A DNA stretch of 64,000 bases from Erythrobacter sanguineus (GTDB lineage Bacteria > Pseudomonadota > Alphaproteobacteria > Sphingomonadales > Sphingomonadaceae), in assembly GCA_945878845.1 (NCBI GenBank), contig CAMCUB010000001.1, positions 156,116-220,115 of the forward strand, read 5' to 3'. Shown piece by piece: positions 44,237 to 55,896 of this stretch. Below the pieces are notes generated by a model that was not told the origin of the DNA, made no database searches, and was given only the letters and a program-made list of their open reading frames with translations. Numbering within the stretch: the stretch's first letter is position 1; each line of letters begins with the position of its first letter. A program made the translations under genes and the position numbers.

Positions 44237-46451
44237 AGAAGCGCTGGTTGGCCGCGCGCAGCTCGGCGAGCGAGACGCCGAGGACAGAATCGCCGCCGAC
44301 GGTGCCGATGCGCTGGAAGCCGATCTGTGCGGTCTCGTCGTTGCGGGTGCCCTTGGACAGCGCCTCGTTGAGCGCCGCGACATCGGGGACAGCAATCAGA
44401 TAGCGCCCCTGATCCTCGCCGAACCACCACTGGGCGGGGGTGTAATCGGGGTTGCCCGCTTCCGTCTGGGCCCCGATGTTCCCCGCCAGCGCCATTTCGG
44501 CGAGCGCGACCGCAAGGCCGCCGTCGCTGAGGTCATGGACTGCGTTGACGAGGCCATCGGCGATCAACTCGTGGATGATCTCGCCCGCATTGCGCTCGAC
44601 CGTGAGGTCGGTCGGCGGGGTGCGGCCGCCTTCCATGCCCTTGACCACGCGCAGCCACAGCGACTGACCGAGGTGCGAGCGGGTCGGATCGGGCTTGGCC
44701 CAGAACTCGGGGCCGACGAGATAGATCGCATCGCCCGCCTGCTTGAAGTGCATGGTCATCATCTTCGACAGATCGGTGATGATGCCGACGCCGCCGATCG
44801 CCGGGGTGGGGAGGATCGCCGAGCCGCCGCCGGTCGCCTTGCTTTCGTTGTAGAGGCTGACATTACCGCTCACGATCGGGAAGTCGAGCGCGCGGCAGGC
44901 ATCGCCCATGCCATCCAATGCGTGGACGATTTGCGCCATAATCTCGGGGCGCTGCGGGTTGGCGAAGTTGAGGCAGTTGGTCACCGCCAGCGGCCGCGCG
45001 CCCACCGCGCACAGGTTGCGATAGGCCTCGGCAATCGCCTGCTTGCCGCCCTCGTAGGGGTCGGCGAAGACATAGCGCGGGGTGCAGTCGGTGGTGATGG
45101 CGAGCGCCTTGCCGGTGCCGTGCACCCGCACCACGCCCGCATCGCCGCCGGTCTGGAGCGTATCGGCGCCGACCTGCGAATCGTACTGCTCGGCGATCCA
45201 GCGGCGCGAGGCGAGGTCGGGGGAGGACATCAGGGTGAGGAGGTCAGCGGCCACATCGTCGGTCGCGGGCACTTCGCCCAAAGGCTTCACGCCGGCCCAG
45301 ACGGCATATTCCTCCTTGGAGAGGTAGGGCCGGTCATAGAGCGGGGCATCGTCGGCGAGCGGGGCGAGCGGGATGTCGCACACCACCTCGCCATTGAATT
45401 CGAGCACCATGTGGCCGGTGTCGGTGACTTCGCCGATCACCGCGAAATCGAGTTCCCACTTGGTGAAGATCGCCTCGGCCATCGCTTCCTTGCCGGGCTG
45501 GAGCACCATCAGCATCCGCTCCTGACTTTCCGAGAGCATCATCTCGTAAGGCGTCATGCCGGTCTCGCGGCACGGCACCTTGTTCATGTCGAGCCGGATG
45601 CCCGCGCCGCCCTTGCTGGCCATTTCCACCGAGGAAGATGTTAGCCCCGCCGCGCCCATATCCTGGATCGCGACGATCGCATCGGTCGCCATCAGTTCGA
45701 GGCAGGCTTCGATCAGCAGCTTCTCGGTGAAGGGATCGCCGACCTGCACGGTAGGACGCTTGGCTTCGGCATCCTCGCCGAAATCGGCACTCGCCATCGT
45801 GGCGCCGTGGATGCCGTCGCGGCCGGTCTTGCTCCCGACATAGACGATCGGGTTCCCCAGGCCGGTCGCGGCGCTGTAAAAAATCTTGTCCTGATCGGCG
45901 ACGCCTACGGTCATCGCGTTGACGAGGATGTTGCCATCGTAGGCCGGGTGGAAGTTCGTCTCGCCCGCAACCGTCGGCACGCCGACACAGTTGCCATAGC
46001 CGCCGATGCCCGCAACCACGCCTTGCACCAGATGCTTCATTTTGGGGTGTTCGGGCCGCCCGAAGCGCAGCGCGTTGGCATTGGCCATCGGGCGCGCGCC
46101 CATGGTGAAGACATCGCGCAGGATGCCGCCAACGCCGGTCGCAGCGCCCTGATAGGGCTCGATATAGGAAGGGTGGTTGTGGCTCTCCATCTTGAAGATC
46201 GCCGCCTGCCCGTCACCAATATCGATCACGCCCGCGTTCTCGCCCGGGCCGCAGATCACCCACGGGGCCTCGGTGGGGAGCTTCTTCAGGTGGATGCGCG
46301 AGGACTTGTAGGAGCAATGCTCCGACCACATCACCGAGAAGATGCCGAGTTCCGCAAGGTTCGGCTCGCGGCCCAGCGCGGCAAGGACACGCGCGTATTC
46401 CTCGGCGGAAAGGCCGTGCTGTTCGACGATTTCGGGGGTGATGGCGGTCAT
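44214..46451 (-). CDS. purL: Phosphoribosylformylglycinamidine synthase subunit PurL
   Basis: PurL uses ATP to convert FGAR to FGAM in purine synthesis, with ammonia passed from PurQ. At 745 residues it is the small-PurL form that needs separate PurS and PurQ subunits, and neither is in the window. Visible motifs include [12 protein letters not shown] near residue 40, [16 protein letters not shown] and [14 protein letters not shown]. It ends inside the convergent membrane protein gene. Confidence 0.95.
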   Translation of the reverse strand: MTAITPEIVEQHGLSAEEYARVLAALGREPNLAELGIFSVMWSEHCSYKSSRIHLKKLPTEAPWVICGPGENAGVIDIGDGQAAIFKMESHNHPSYIEPYQGAATGVGGILRDVFTMGARPMANANALRFGRPEHPKMKHLVQGVVAGIGGYGNCVGVPTVAGETNFHPAYDGNILVNAMTVGVADQDKIFYSAATGLGNPIVYVGSKTGRDGIHGATMASADFGEDAEAKRPTVQVGDPFTEKLLIEACLELMATDAIVAIQDMGAAGLTSSSVEMASKGGAGIRLDMNKVPCRETGMTPYEMMLSESQERMLMVLQPGKEAMAEAIFTKWELDFAVIGEVTDTGHMVLEFNGEVVCDIPLAPLADDAPLYDRPYLSKEEYAVWAGVKPLGEVPATDDVAADLLTLMSSPDLASRRWIAEQYDSQVGADTLQTGGDAGVVRVHGTGKALAITTDCTPRYVFADPYEGGKQAIAEAYRNLCAVGARPLAVTNCLNFANPQRPEIMAQIVHALDGMGDACRALDFPIVSGNVSLYNESKATGGGSAILPTPAIGGVGIITDLSKMMTMHFKQAGDAIYLVGPEFWAKPDPTRSHLGQSLWLRVVKGMEGGRTPPTDLTVERNAGEIIHELIADGLVNAVHDLSDGGLAVALAEMALAGNIGAQTEAGNPDYTPAQWWFGEDQGRYLIAVPDVAALNEALSKGTRNDETAQIGFQRIGTVGGDSVLGVSLAELRAANQRFFTEWMEG

Positions 46452-46481
46452 GTGAGGGACTCCTTGCGGCAGGCCCCTAGA

Positions 46482-47156
46482 TCACCGTGCCGACGTCGCC
46501 AAGCCGCCGCGTCGGCGGAACCAGCGATTCTCCCCGACCCACGCGGCCAGAACCGTCAGCAGCGCAAAGGCGATGAGCGCCTGGATGTACAGGAACGGAC
46601 CGGCAGCGGCAGGGTGGGGGGCGAACCAGTTGACGGCTTGGAGCGCCAGCATCACGCCCGCCAGCACCATCGGCGGCCCTGCCGGACCCCGGGTGCGGGC
46701 CAGGTAGAAGGCAAAGGCGCCGAAGGTCAGCCCCAGTTCCAGCGGCATCGCCACCCACGGCATGTTCCACAGCCCGAAGCCGAGCTTGGGTGGCGTGCCG
46801 TCGATCGTCAGGTCGGGGACGTGGACCACAAGATCGAGCACCCAGTGCGAAAGCACCACCATCCCCGCCAGCACGCCGAGGCGCAGGCTCCGACGATAGA
46901 TCGCGACCAATGCGAGAACCGCTGCCGCCCAGACGCCCGCGCCCAGCAGGCTGTGGGTATAGGGCATGTGATGGAGATCGAAGGGCACCATCACGCTCGC
47001 CGTGGGATCGATGCGCATCGCCTCGATCCCGAACAGGGCGAGCGTGAAGAACGCCCAGTCGACCAATTGCGCGGCCACGAACATGGCCCCCAGCCGCGGC
47101 CGCTCCGGGCTGACCGCGGCGGCGACGAAAGCGGGGGCGAAGTGGCCGATGAACAC
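46482..47156 (-). CDS. Membrane protein with YdjM-like metal-dependent hydrolase pattern
   Basis: The 224-residue protein has about six membrane segments with conserved His and Asp in IGHFAPAFVA, HHMPYTHSLLG and SHWVLDLVVHVPD. The spacing recalls YdjM/YbcI membrane-bound metal-dependent hydrolases, but the match is loose. The start is taken as GTG at 47156 (VFIGHF), since related proteins begin there. It follows the DUF2177 gene by 16 bases and is probably in its operon. Confidence 0.6.
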   Translation of the reverse strand: MFIGHFAPAFVAAAVSPERPRLGAMFVAAQLVDWAFFTLALFGIEAMRIDPTASVMVPFDLHHMPYTHSLLGAGVWAAAVLALVAIYRRSLRLGVLAGMVVLSHWVLDLVVHVPDLTIDGTPPKLGFGLWNMPWVAMPLELGLTFGAFAFYLARTRGPAGPPMVLAGVMLALQAVNWFAPHPAAAGPFLYIQALIAFALLTVLAAWVGENRWFRRRGGLATSAR

Positions 47157-47172
47157 AGGGGCGCCTGTAATG

Positions 47173-47607
47173 CTAGCTGACAGGCGGCACGAGCGGCGCG
47201 GCCGGTGCAAATTTCAGCACCGCCCAGCACGCGATCGAACTCGCCGCGCCCGTGACGAAAGCGCCCCATAGGATGTCGAGCACCGAGATATGGGTCGCCC
47301 AAACCTTCATCACCGCCTGTGAGGTCAGGTCAAAGGTCGCATAGCACAGCGCGCCCAGCAGAATCCCGTTGAGCATCGCCGCCTGCACCCCGCCGCCTTC
47401 AAGGCCCGGACGGATCGCGAACCAGCAGATGCCCGCGATATAGATGAGATAGAACGCCACCGCTGCCGGGGCATTGAACTTATCGGCCATGATCTCGCCG
47501 ATCACCGGCTTGTAGAGATTGCCCGCCGCCCAGCGCAGCCAGATGATGTCAAAGGCAAGGAAGGCCACGGCCGCGACGCCGTAAGCGATGATCCACTTCA
47601 GCAGCAT
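47173..47607 (-). CDS. DUF2177 family membrane protein
   Basis: The 144-residue protein has four membrane segments and the DUF2177 pattern, including FDIIWLRWAAGNLYKPVIGEIM and GALCYATFDLTSQAVMK. The function is unknown. It is first in a two-gene minus-strand unit with the YdjM-like gene and divergent from xseB. Confidence 0.8.
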   Translation of the reverse strand: MLLKWIIAYGVAAVAFLAFDIIWLRWAAGNLYKPVIGEIMADKFNAPAAVAFYLIYIAGICWFAIRPGLEGGGVQAAMLNGILLGALCYATFDLTSQAVMKVWATHISVLDILWGAFVTGAASSIACWAVLKFAPAAPLVPPVS

Positions 47608-47691
47608 GAAAGCGATAATCCTGTGTTGTTGATCCCGGCCCGCCGCGCGCAGCCTTGACCGCGCCGGCGCGCCCCGTCAATGCTCGTGGGC

Positions 47692-47964
47692 ATGGACGAG
47701 GGCACTTCATCACCGGCAGCAGCAGCGCCGGACATTTCCGCCATGAGCTTCGAGCAGGCGCTGGCCGCGCTCGAGGGGATCGTGCAGCAGCTCGAACGCG
47801 GCGACGTGCCGCTCGACCAGTCGATAAGCCTCTATGAACGCGGCGAAGCCTTGCGGGCGGCGTGCCAGCAGCGGCTCGATGCGGCGCAGGCGCGGATCGA
47901 GCGGATCGTGACCGCCGCCGATGGCCGGGCGACCGGCACCCGCCCCTTCGATACGGAGGGCTGA
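47692..47964 (+). CDS. xseB: Exodeoxyribonuclease VII small subunit
   Basis: XseB is the small helical subunit of exonuclease VII, which degrades single-stranded DNA. The protein of about 90 residues has the conserved core SFEQALAALEGIVQQLERGDVPLDQSISLYERG, split across two helices. ATG at 47692 is used, and one at 47680 is also in frame. It is five bases before ispA, the usual partner of xseB. Confidence 0.9.
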   Translation: MDEGTSSPAAAAPDISAMSFEQALAALEGIVQQLERGDVPLDQSISLYERGEALRAACQQRLDAAQARIERIVTAADGRATGTRPFDTEG

Positions 47965-47969
47965 GGGCG

Positions 47970-48881
47970 ATGCTGGCAGAGGCAAGCGGCAACGTGCTGG
48001 CTGAGGAAATCAGGCGCGTTCAGTCCGAAATCGATTCGGTATTCGACGCGCTCCTGCCCGTGCCCGATGACACCAGCGCGCGCCTGATCGAGGCGATGCG
48101 CTATGCCGCGATCGGCGGGGGCAAGCGGGTGCGTCCGCTGCTCGTTTGCAGCACGGCGGCGCTGTTCGGCGTCTCACGCGATGCCGCCTTGCGGGCGGGC
48201 GCGGCGATCGAGGCGATCCATGTCTATTCGCTGATCCACGATGATCTGCCGTGCATGGACAATGACGATCTGCGCCACGGCAAGCCGACGCTACACAAGG
48301 CCTATGATGAGGCCACCGCCGTGCTCGCAGGCGACGCGCTTCACGCGCTCGCCTTCGAGATTCTCGCCGATGATGCCACTTCCGAAGATCCCTTCACCCG
48401 CAGCGAGCTGATCCTGACCCTCGGGCAGGCGTCCGGCATGAGCGGGATGGCCGGCGGCCAGATGATGGACATGGTCGCGGACGAGGAAGGCGTGGTCTAC
48501 GATCTTCAGGCCATCACCAAGCTCCAGCAATTGAAGACCGGCGCGCTGCTCGCCGCCGCGGTCGAGATGGGCGCGATCCTCGGCAAGGTGCCGCCGCAGG
48601 CCCGGATGCACCTGCGTGCCTATGCCCGCGACATTGGTCTGGCGTTCCAGATCGCTGACGATCTGCTCGATGTCGAAGGCGATATCGAGAAAGCCGGCAA
48701 GGCGCTGCGCAAGGACAACGAACAGGGCAAGCAGACCTTCGTCACGCTGATGGGTGTCGATCAGGCCCGCGATCAGGCCCGCGCGCTGGTCGATCAGGCT
48801 GTGCTGCGGCTCGCCTCCTATGGCAGCGAGGCCGATATTCTGCGCGCGCTCGCCCGCTTCATCGTCGAGCGCGATCGTTAA
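47970..48881 (+). CDS. ispA: Polyprenyl (geranyl/farnesyl) diphosphate synthase
   Basis: IspA joins isopentenyl diphosphate to dimethylallyl and geranyl diphosphate to make farnesyl diphosphate, the precursor of ubiquinone, carotenoids and undecaprenol. The 303-residue protein has the first Asp-rich motif DDLPCMDNDD and the second in IADDLLD, with GGGKRVRP near residue 48. It follows xseB directly. The dxs gene, which often comes next, is absent and an AIM24 gene follows instead. Confidence 0.92.
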   Translation: MLAEASGNVLAEEIRRVQSEIDSVFDALLPVPDDTSARLIEAMRYAAIGGGKRVRPLLVCSTAALFGVSRDAALRAGAAIEAIHVYSLIHDDLPCMDNDDLRHGKPTLHKAYDEATAVLAGDALHALAFEILADDATSEDPFTRSELILTLGQASGMSGMAGGQMMDMVADEEGVVYDLQAITKLQQLKTGALLAAAVEMGAILGKVPPQARMHLRAYARDIGLAFQIADDLLDVEGDIEKAGKALRKDNEQGKQTFVTLMGVDQARDQARALVDQAVLRLASYGSEADILRALARFIVERDR

Positions 48882-48903
48882 CCAGCAAGAAGGGAGTGGG
48901 CCC

Positions 48904-49668
48904 ATGGCATTCCGTCAATGCATTCAGGAAGAGAGCCGCGGCGGCGTGACGATGCGGGTGCATCGCTATGTCGAAAAGAAGATGGTCGCGCGCGGCCTGC
49001 CGACGGGCGTTGAAGGCCAGCTGCATTACATCGCCGAGCCCACCGAAGTGCACCAGCTCGAGATCGAGCTCAATAATGGCGCGGTGCTGATCCAGCCGGG
49101 CGCGCTGCAATATTCCTATGGCAACCTAACCGTCGACGTGATCCGGCACGAGGCGAACAAGGGCTTCTTCGCCCGCGCCGCCGCCTCGGCCGCGACGGGC
49201 GAATCCGCCCATGCCACCCGATACAGCGGCTCGGGCACGATCTGGTGCGAGCCGGTGCGCCGCCACTTCATCCTCGCCACCATGGATGGCCCGCAGGATG
49301 CGCTGTTGCTCGACGACAAGGCCTTCTATGCCTGCGCGGCGGAGATTTCGCTCTCCACCCACATGCACGCCTCGATCCAGGGGCTGTTCTCGGGCAACAG
49401 CCTTGCCCAGCCCAAGATCACAGGCGCTGGCGTGTTCGCGGTCGAAAGCCCCGTACCGGTCTACGAGATCGACGAAATCGCGGTGAAGCACGGGCAGGAA
49501 GTCGTGGTCGATGGCGATTTCATGCTGATGTATTCGGCCAGCCTCGACGTCAGCATCGGCCCGCTGGTGTCGGGCCTGCGGAGCGCGCTCAGGTCGGGCG
49601 AGGGCTTCGTCTACAAGCTGCGCGGGCAAGGCAACGTATGGGTCACGCCCTCGGCGCGGATCGCCTGA
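48904..49668 (+). CDS. AIM24 family protein
   Basis: The 254-residue soluble protein has the beta-rich AIM24/TIGR00266-type pattern, with repeated strands such as HFILATMDGPQDALLLDDKAF and FVYKLRGQGNVWVTPSA. The function is unclear in bacteria; mitochondrial AIM24 affects inner-membrane organisation. GAAGGGAG lies before the ATG at 48904. It is between ispA and coaD on the plus strand. Confidence 0.75.
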   Translation: MAFRQCIQEESRGGVTMRVHRYVEKKMVARGLPTGVEGQLHYIAEPTEVHQLEIELNNGAVLIQPGALQYSYGNLTVDVIRHEANKGFFARAAASAATGESAHATRYSGSGTIWCEPVRRHFILATMDGPQDALLLDDKAFYACAAEISLSTHMHASIQGLFSGNSLAQPKITGAGVFAVESPVPVYEIDEIAVKHGQEVVVDGDFMLMYSASLDVSIGPLVSGLRSALRSGEGFVYKLRGQGNVWVTPSARIA

Positions 49669-49705
49669 AGGCGGCAGCGCGCGGAAATATGGGAGAGAAC
49701 ACAAG

Positions 49706-50218
49706 ATGACACGCCGCGTCGGGATCTATCCCGGGACCTTCGATCCCATCACATTGGGTCATGCGGACATCATCCGCCGCGGCTCCAAGCTGGTAGACTG
49801 GCTGATCATCGGGGTCACCACCAATCCGTCGAAGAACCCGATGTTCTCGACCGAAGAACGCTTCCGCATGGTCGAGCGCGAAGTGGCCAATCTCGGGCTC
49901 GGCAATGTCGAGGTGGTGGGGTTCAACGCGCTGCTGGTGAAATTCGCGCAGAAGCAGGGCGCGAGCGTCATCATCCGCGGCCTGCGCGCGGTCGCCGACT
50001 TCGAGTACGAATACCAGATGGCCGGCATGAACCAGCAGCTCGACGAGGAGATCGAGACCGTGTTCCTGATGGCCGATGTCTCGCTTCAGCCGATCGCCTC
50101 CAAGCTGGTCAAGGAAATCGCGGTCTATGGCGGCGACATCGCCCGCTTCGTCAGCCCGCCGGTATGTGAGGAAGTGATGGCCCGCGTGCGCGAGCAGGGG
50201 CTGAAGGGCGATTACTGA
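49706..50218 (+). CDS. coaD: Phosphopantetheine adenylyltransferase
   Basis: CoaD transfers AMP from ATP to phosphopantetheine in coenzyme A synthesis. The 170-residue protein has the nucleotidyltransferase motif YPGTFDPITLGH at residues 8-19, the RGLRAVADFEYE loop and the C-terminal SKLVKEIA, all typical. It follows the AIM24 gene with a short gap. Confidence 0.95.
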   Translation: MTRRVGIYPGTFDPITLGHADIIRRGSKLVDWLIIGVTTNPSKNPMFSTEERFRMVEREVANLGLGNVEVVGFNALLVKFAQKQGASVIIRGLRAVADFEYEYQMAGMNQQLDEEIETVFLMADVSLQPIASKLVKEIAVYGGDIARFVSPPVCEEVMARVREQGLKGDY

Positions 50219-50309
50219 GCGCAGGTGCGCCATCCGCATCTGCATGTCCTTCATTCATTGCAGTGACAGTCCTGCGAGGCTACACGCCCGTCACAATCCG
50301 GATGGAACC

Positions 50310-51044
50310 ATGATCAAAGCCAAGCTTGCCACTGCCCTTACCGCAATCGCTCTTTTCGCCGCCCCCGGCGCTGCCCTAGCGCAGGGGCAGAAGGACGACA
50401 CGCCCCCGGTGGCCTTCGGCGAGAATGCCGAAAAGCCCGACGAGGACGCCGCGCCCGCCGCCGTGCGCACCTATGCTGCGATCAATTATGATGCTGCGGC
50501 CGATCCCGAGAATATCTGGGTGCTCGACCTGTCGAACGGCCAGCGCGTCAAGGCGCGGCTGATGGCGGACTGGGCCCCGGGCCATGTCGAGCGCATCAAG
50601 ACCCTCACCCGCGCAGGCTTCTATGACGGCGTGGTGTTCCACCGCGTGATCGAGGGCTTCATGGCGCAGGGCGGCGATCCGACCGGCACGGGGCAGGGCG
50701 GCAGTGAGCTTCCCGATCTCAAGGCCGAATTCAACCCCATGCCCCACGTGCGCGGCACGCTCTCGATGGCGCGCGCGGCCGAGGAAGACAGCGCCAACAG
50801 CCAGTTCTTCATCGTCTTCTACCCGCGCTTCAGCCTCGACAAGAAATACACCAATTTCGGCCGGGTGATCGAGAACATGGAAGCGGTCGATGCGATCGTC
50901 CGGGGCGAGCCGCCGACGACGCCGACCTATATCGTCCAGGCCTCGATCGCCGCCGACGGCAAGGCCCCGCCGCCTCCGCCCGCTGCCGTGGCCGAGGACG
51001 CGCCGGTGACCCTCGACATGCTGAACGCCGCTGCCGGCAAGTAA
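50310..51044 (+). CDS. Periplasmic cyclophilin-type peptidyl-prolyl isomerase
   Basis: The 244-residue protein has a signal peptide ending in GAALAQG and a cyclophilin domain with FHRVIEGFMAQGGDPTGTGQGG, ANSQFFIVF and NFGRVIENMEAVD. It speeds proline isomerisation during folding in the periplasm. ATG at 50310 is the start of the signal peptide. It lies 42 bases before queA. Confidence 0.88.
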   Translation: MIKAKLATALTAIALFAAPGAALAQGQKDDTPPVAFGENAEKPDEDAAPAAVRTYAAINYDAAADPENIWVLDLSNGQRVKARLMADWAPGHVERIKTLTRAGFYDGVVFHRVIEGFMAQGGDPTGTGQGGSELPDLKAEFNPMPHVRGTLSMARAAEEDSANSQFFIVFYPRFSLDKKYTNFGRVIENMEAVDAIVRGEPPTTPTYIVQASIAADGKAPPPPPAAVAEDAPVTLDMLNAAAGK

Positions 51045-51086
51045 GGCCCTTCCGCCGCCCGCGCCTTCCCGCTAGGGGCGCGCGCG

Positions 51087-52124
51087 ATGAAGGTTGACCT
51101 GTTCGATTTCGATCTGCCGCCCGAGCGCATCGCGCTGCGCCCGGTGCGCCCGCGTGACGCGGCGCGGATGCTGGTGGTGCGCGGGGGTGATGCTCCGTTC
51201 GAAGATCGGGGTGTGCGCGATCTGCCGCAGTTGCTGCGCGCAGGCGATGTGCTGGTCTTTAACGACACCCGCGTCATCCCCGCCCAGCTCGAAGGCCGCC
51301 GCGCCGGGGGTGAAGCGAAGATCGGCGCGACGCTCCACAAGCGCATCGACTTGCGCCGCTGGCAGGCCTTCATCCGCAACGCCAAGAAGGTGAAAATCGG
51401 CGACCAACTGGTGTTCGGCGGCGGTGTCACCGCCATCGCCGAAGTACGCCACGCAGACGGCTCGCTGACCCTGTTCTTCGAGGGCGAGGAGCCGGTCGAA
51501 GTCCTGCTCGACCGCGCCGGCACCATGCCGCTGCCGCCCTATATTGCCTCCAAGCGCGGGGTCGATGAACAGGACCTCGAGGACTACCAGACCATGTTCG
51601 CGGTCGAGAAAGGCGCGGTCGCCGCGCCGACGGCCTCGCTGCACTTCACCCCGCGCCTGATCGAGGCGCTGCACGCCGCCGGGATCGGCCGGGCGATGCT
51701 GACGCTGCACGTGGGCGCGGGCACCTTCCTCCCCGTCAAGGCCGAGGACACCGACGACCACCAGATGCACGCCGAGTTCGGCCGCATCTCGCCCGAGACC
51801 GCCGACCAGCTCAACGCCGCGCGCGCGGCGGGAGGCCGGATCATCGCGGTCGGCACCACCTCGCTGCGCCTGCTCGAAAGCGCGGTGGACGAGGACGGCA
51901 TCATCCAGCCCTTCGCGGGCGACACCGCGATCTTCATCACGCCGGGCCATCGGCTCAAGGCGGTCGACGGGCTGATGACCAATTTCCACCTCCCCAAATC
52001 GACCCTGATGATGCTGGTTTCTGCGCTGATGGGGCGCGAGCGGATGATGGCGGCCTATGCCCATGCCATCGCGCACGAATATCGCTTCTATTCCTATGGT
52101 GACTCCTCGCTGTTGCTCCCGTAA
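51087..52124 (+). CDS. queA: S-adenosylmethionine:tRNA ribosyltransferase-isomerase
   Basis: QueA builds the epoxycyclopentanediol of queuosine on tRNA from S-adenosylmethionine. The 345-residue protein starts [19 protein letters not shown] and includes [23 protein letters not shown] [12 protein letters not shown] and [17 protein letters not shown]. The companion gene tgt is 2.6 kb downstream, separated by an ABC exporter and a beta-barrel gene. Confidence 0.95.
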   Translation: MKVDLFDFDLPPERIALRPVRPRDAARMLVVRGGDAPFEDRGVRDLPQLLRAGDVLVFNDTRVIPAQLEGRRAGGEAKIGATLHKRIDLRRWQAFIRNAKKVKIGDQLVFGGGVTAIAEVRHADGSLTLFFEGEEPVEVLLDRAGTMPLPPYIASKRGVDEQDLEDYQTMFAVEKGAVAAPTASLHFTPRLIEALHAAGIGRAMLTLHVGAGTFLPVKAEDTDDHQMHAEFGRISPETADQLNAARAAGGRIIAVGTTSLRLLESAVDEDGIIQPFAGDTAIFITPGHRLKAVDGLMTNFHLPKSTLMMLVSALMGRERMMAAYAHAIAHEYRFYSYGDSSLLLP

Positions 52125-52133
52125 CCGGGGGGC

Positions 52134-53075
52134 ATGCCCGAACCCATCCTCTCGATCCGCGGCCTGACCAAGACCTACCGCAACGGCCCGCGTGCGCTCG
52201 ATAATGTCGATCTCGATATCCATCCGGGCGAGATCTTCGCGCTGCTCGGGCCCAACGGAGCGGGCAAGACCACGCTGATCGGCGCGGTGTGCGGGCTGGT
52301 GCGGCCCACGGGCGGAACCATCACCGCCTTCGGGCAGGACCTGTCACGCGATTGGCGCAAGGCGCGTGCGCGGATCGGGTTGGTGCCGCAGGAACTCGCC
52401 ACCGACATGTTCGAGACCGTGTGGCGCGCGGTCTCCTATTCGCGCGGCCTGTTCGGCAAGCCGGGCGATCCGGCGCTGATCGAGGAAATTCTCCGCAGCC
52501 TCTCGCTGTGGGACAAGAAGGACGCGCAGATCCGCGCGCTGTCTGGCGGGATGAAGCGCCGTGTGCTTATCGCCAAGGCGCTGGCGCATGAGCCCGAACT
52601 GCTGTTCCTCGACGAGCCCACCGCGGGCGTGGACGTGGAGCTGCGCAAGGACATGTGGGAGCAGATCGCCGCGCTCAAGCAGCGCGGCGTCACCATCATT
52701 CTCACCACCCACTATATCGAGGAAGCCGAGGAAATAGCCGACCGCGTCGGCATCATCCAGGGCGGGCGCATCCGCATGGTCGACGAGAAACGCGCGATGA
52801 TGGAGCGGCTCGGCACCACCGAGGCGGTGATCGAGCTTGCCGCGCCGCTTGCCTCAGTGCCGGAACCGCTGGCGGGCTTCGGCGCCGTATTGTCCGAGGG
52901 CGGCACCCGCCTCATCTATCGCGGCGGGAACGGGGAGGGGAAGGGCCGCGCCGAGGTAGCGCAGCTCGCGCAAGGCCTGACCCGAGCGGGGATCGGCTTC
53001 ACCAGCCTCGACATCCACGATTCGTCGCTCGAGGACATCTTCGTTAGCCTGCTCGGCGAGAAGGAGGCCGCGTGA
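52134..53075 (+). CDS. ABC-2 type exporter ATP-binding protein
   Basis: The 313-residue ATPase has Walker [10 protein letters not shown], signature LSGGMKRR, Walker [13 protein letters not shown] and the switch His in [11 protein letters not shown], as in DrrA/NodI-type exporters. It works with the permease encoded next, whose start overlaps its stop. The substrate is unknown; drug, lipid or polysaccharide export are all possible. It starts nine bases after queA. Confidence 0.88.
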   Translation: MPEPILSIRGLTKTYRNGPRALDNVDLDIHPGEIFALLGPNGAGKTTLIGAVCGLVRPTGGTITAFGQDLSRDWRKARARIGLVPQELATDMFETVWRAVSYSRGLFGKPGDPALIEEILRSLSLWDKKDAQIRALSGGMKRRVLIAKALAHEPELLFLDEPTAGVDVELRKDMWEQIAALKQRGVTIILTTHYIEEAEEIADRVGIIQGGRIRMVDEKRAMMERLGTTEAVIELAAPLASVPEPLAGFGAVLSEGGTRLIYRGGNGEGKGRAEVAQLAQGLTRAGIGFTSLDIHDSSLEDIFVSLLGEKEAA

Positions 53076-53842
53076 TGCACTTCAATCCGCGCAGCGCCTT
53101 TGCCATCTACCAGCGCGAGATGGCGCGCGCCTTCCGCACCGCGTTCCAGTCGATCCTGTCGCCGGTGCTGACCACCTCGCTCTATTTCGTGGTGTTCGGC
53201 AGCGTGATCGGTGCGCGCATGGAGCCGGTCGGCGGGGTTCCCTACGGGGCCTTCATCATCCCCGGCCTGCTGATGCTGACCCTGCTCGGCGAGACCACTA
53301 GCAATGCGAGCTTCGGCATCTACATGCCGCGCTTCACCGGGACGATCTACGAACTGCTCTCCGCGCCCGTGGGCGTGGCCGAAACGCTGGCGGGCTTCGT
53401 TGGCGCGGCGGCCACCAAGGGGCTGATTCTCGCCGCGATCATCCTCGCCACCGCGCGGCTTTTCGTCGATTACGAGATCGCCTACCCGCTGCTCGCGGCA
53501 TTCTACATCATGCTGGTCGCGGCGAGCTTTGCACTGTTCGGCTTCATCCTCGGCGTCTGGGCCGACAGCTTCGAGAAGCTCGGCATCATTCCGATGCTGA
53601 TCCTCACCCCGCTGACCTTCCTCGGCGGCACCTTCTATTCGATTCGCGACCTGCCGCAGCCCTGGGACGCCATCGCGCTCGCCAATCCGATCGCCTTTCT
53701 GGTGAGCGGCTTGCGCTATTCCTTCTACGGTGTGGCGGATGTGCCAATCGCCGTCTCGCTCGGGCTGACGCTCGGGCTCTTGACCACCTGCGTGATTATC
53801 ATCGCGGTGATCTTCCGCACCGGGTGGCGGCTGCGAGAGTAA
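53075..53842 (+). CDS. ABC-2 type exporter permease
   Basis: The 255-residue protein has six membrane segments with the ABC-2 pattern: GAFIIPGLLMLTLL, GTIYELLSAPVG as the coupling region, and PLTFLGGTFYSIRDLPQPW near the end. ATG at 53075 overlaps the upstream stop (TGATG), and a GTG at 53072 is also possible. It forms a complete exporter with the preceding ATPase. Confidence 0.87.
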   Translation: MHFNPRSAFAIYQREMARAFRTAFQSILSPVLTTSLYFVVFGSVIGARMEPVGGVPYGAFIIPGLLMLTLLGETTSNASFGIYMPRFTGTIYELLSAPVGVAETLAGFVGAAATKGLILAAIILATARLFVDYEIAYPLLAAFYIMLVAASFALFGFILGVWADSFEKLGIIPMLILTPLTFLGGTFYSIRDLPQPWDAIALANPIAFLVSGLRYSFYGVADVPIAVSLGLTLGLLTTCVIIIAVIFRTGWRLRE

Positions 53843-53869
53843 TCCAGATTAGCCTTTGCATTCATTTAT

Positions 53870-53899
53870 CCGACATTATGCACCGTCAGCCCGACATTA
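53870..53899 (+). promoter_or_regulatory. Direct repeat CCGACATTA, 21-bp period, before the beta-barrel gene
   Basis: CCGACATTA occurs at 53870-53878 and again at 53891-53899. The 21-base spacing equals two helical turns, so both copies face the same side of the DNA. They sit in an unusually AT-rich stretch about 110-135 bases before the ATG at 54005. A tandem binding site for an activator is plausible. Confidence 0.35.
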
Positions 53900-54004
53900 A
53901 AGAATAACCCTAGCTTTGTTTATTTCGCAGGCAGGCCGATCCTCCTAGCCTCCGTCCGACGTCGCACCTCCCGCGGCGGTATGCAAATGGACGGAACAAA
54001 GCAC

Positions 54005-55845
<1,841 letters not shown>

Positions 55846-55896
55846 ACTTCAGCCGCTGGCCACTATCCTCGGATATGTAAGGGTCTGGAGTTGCAC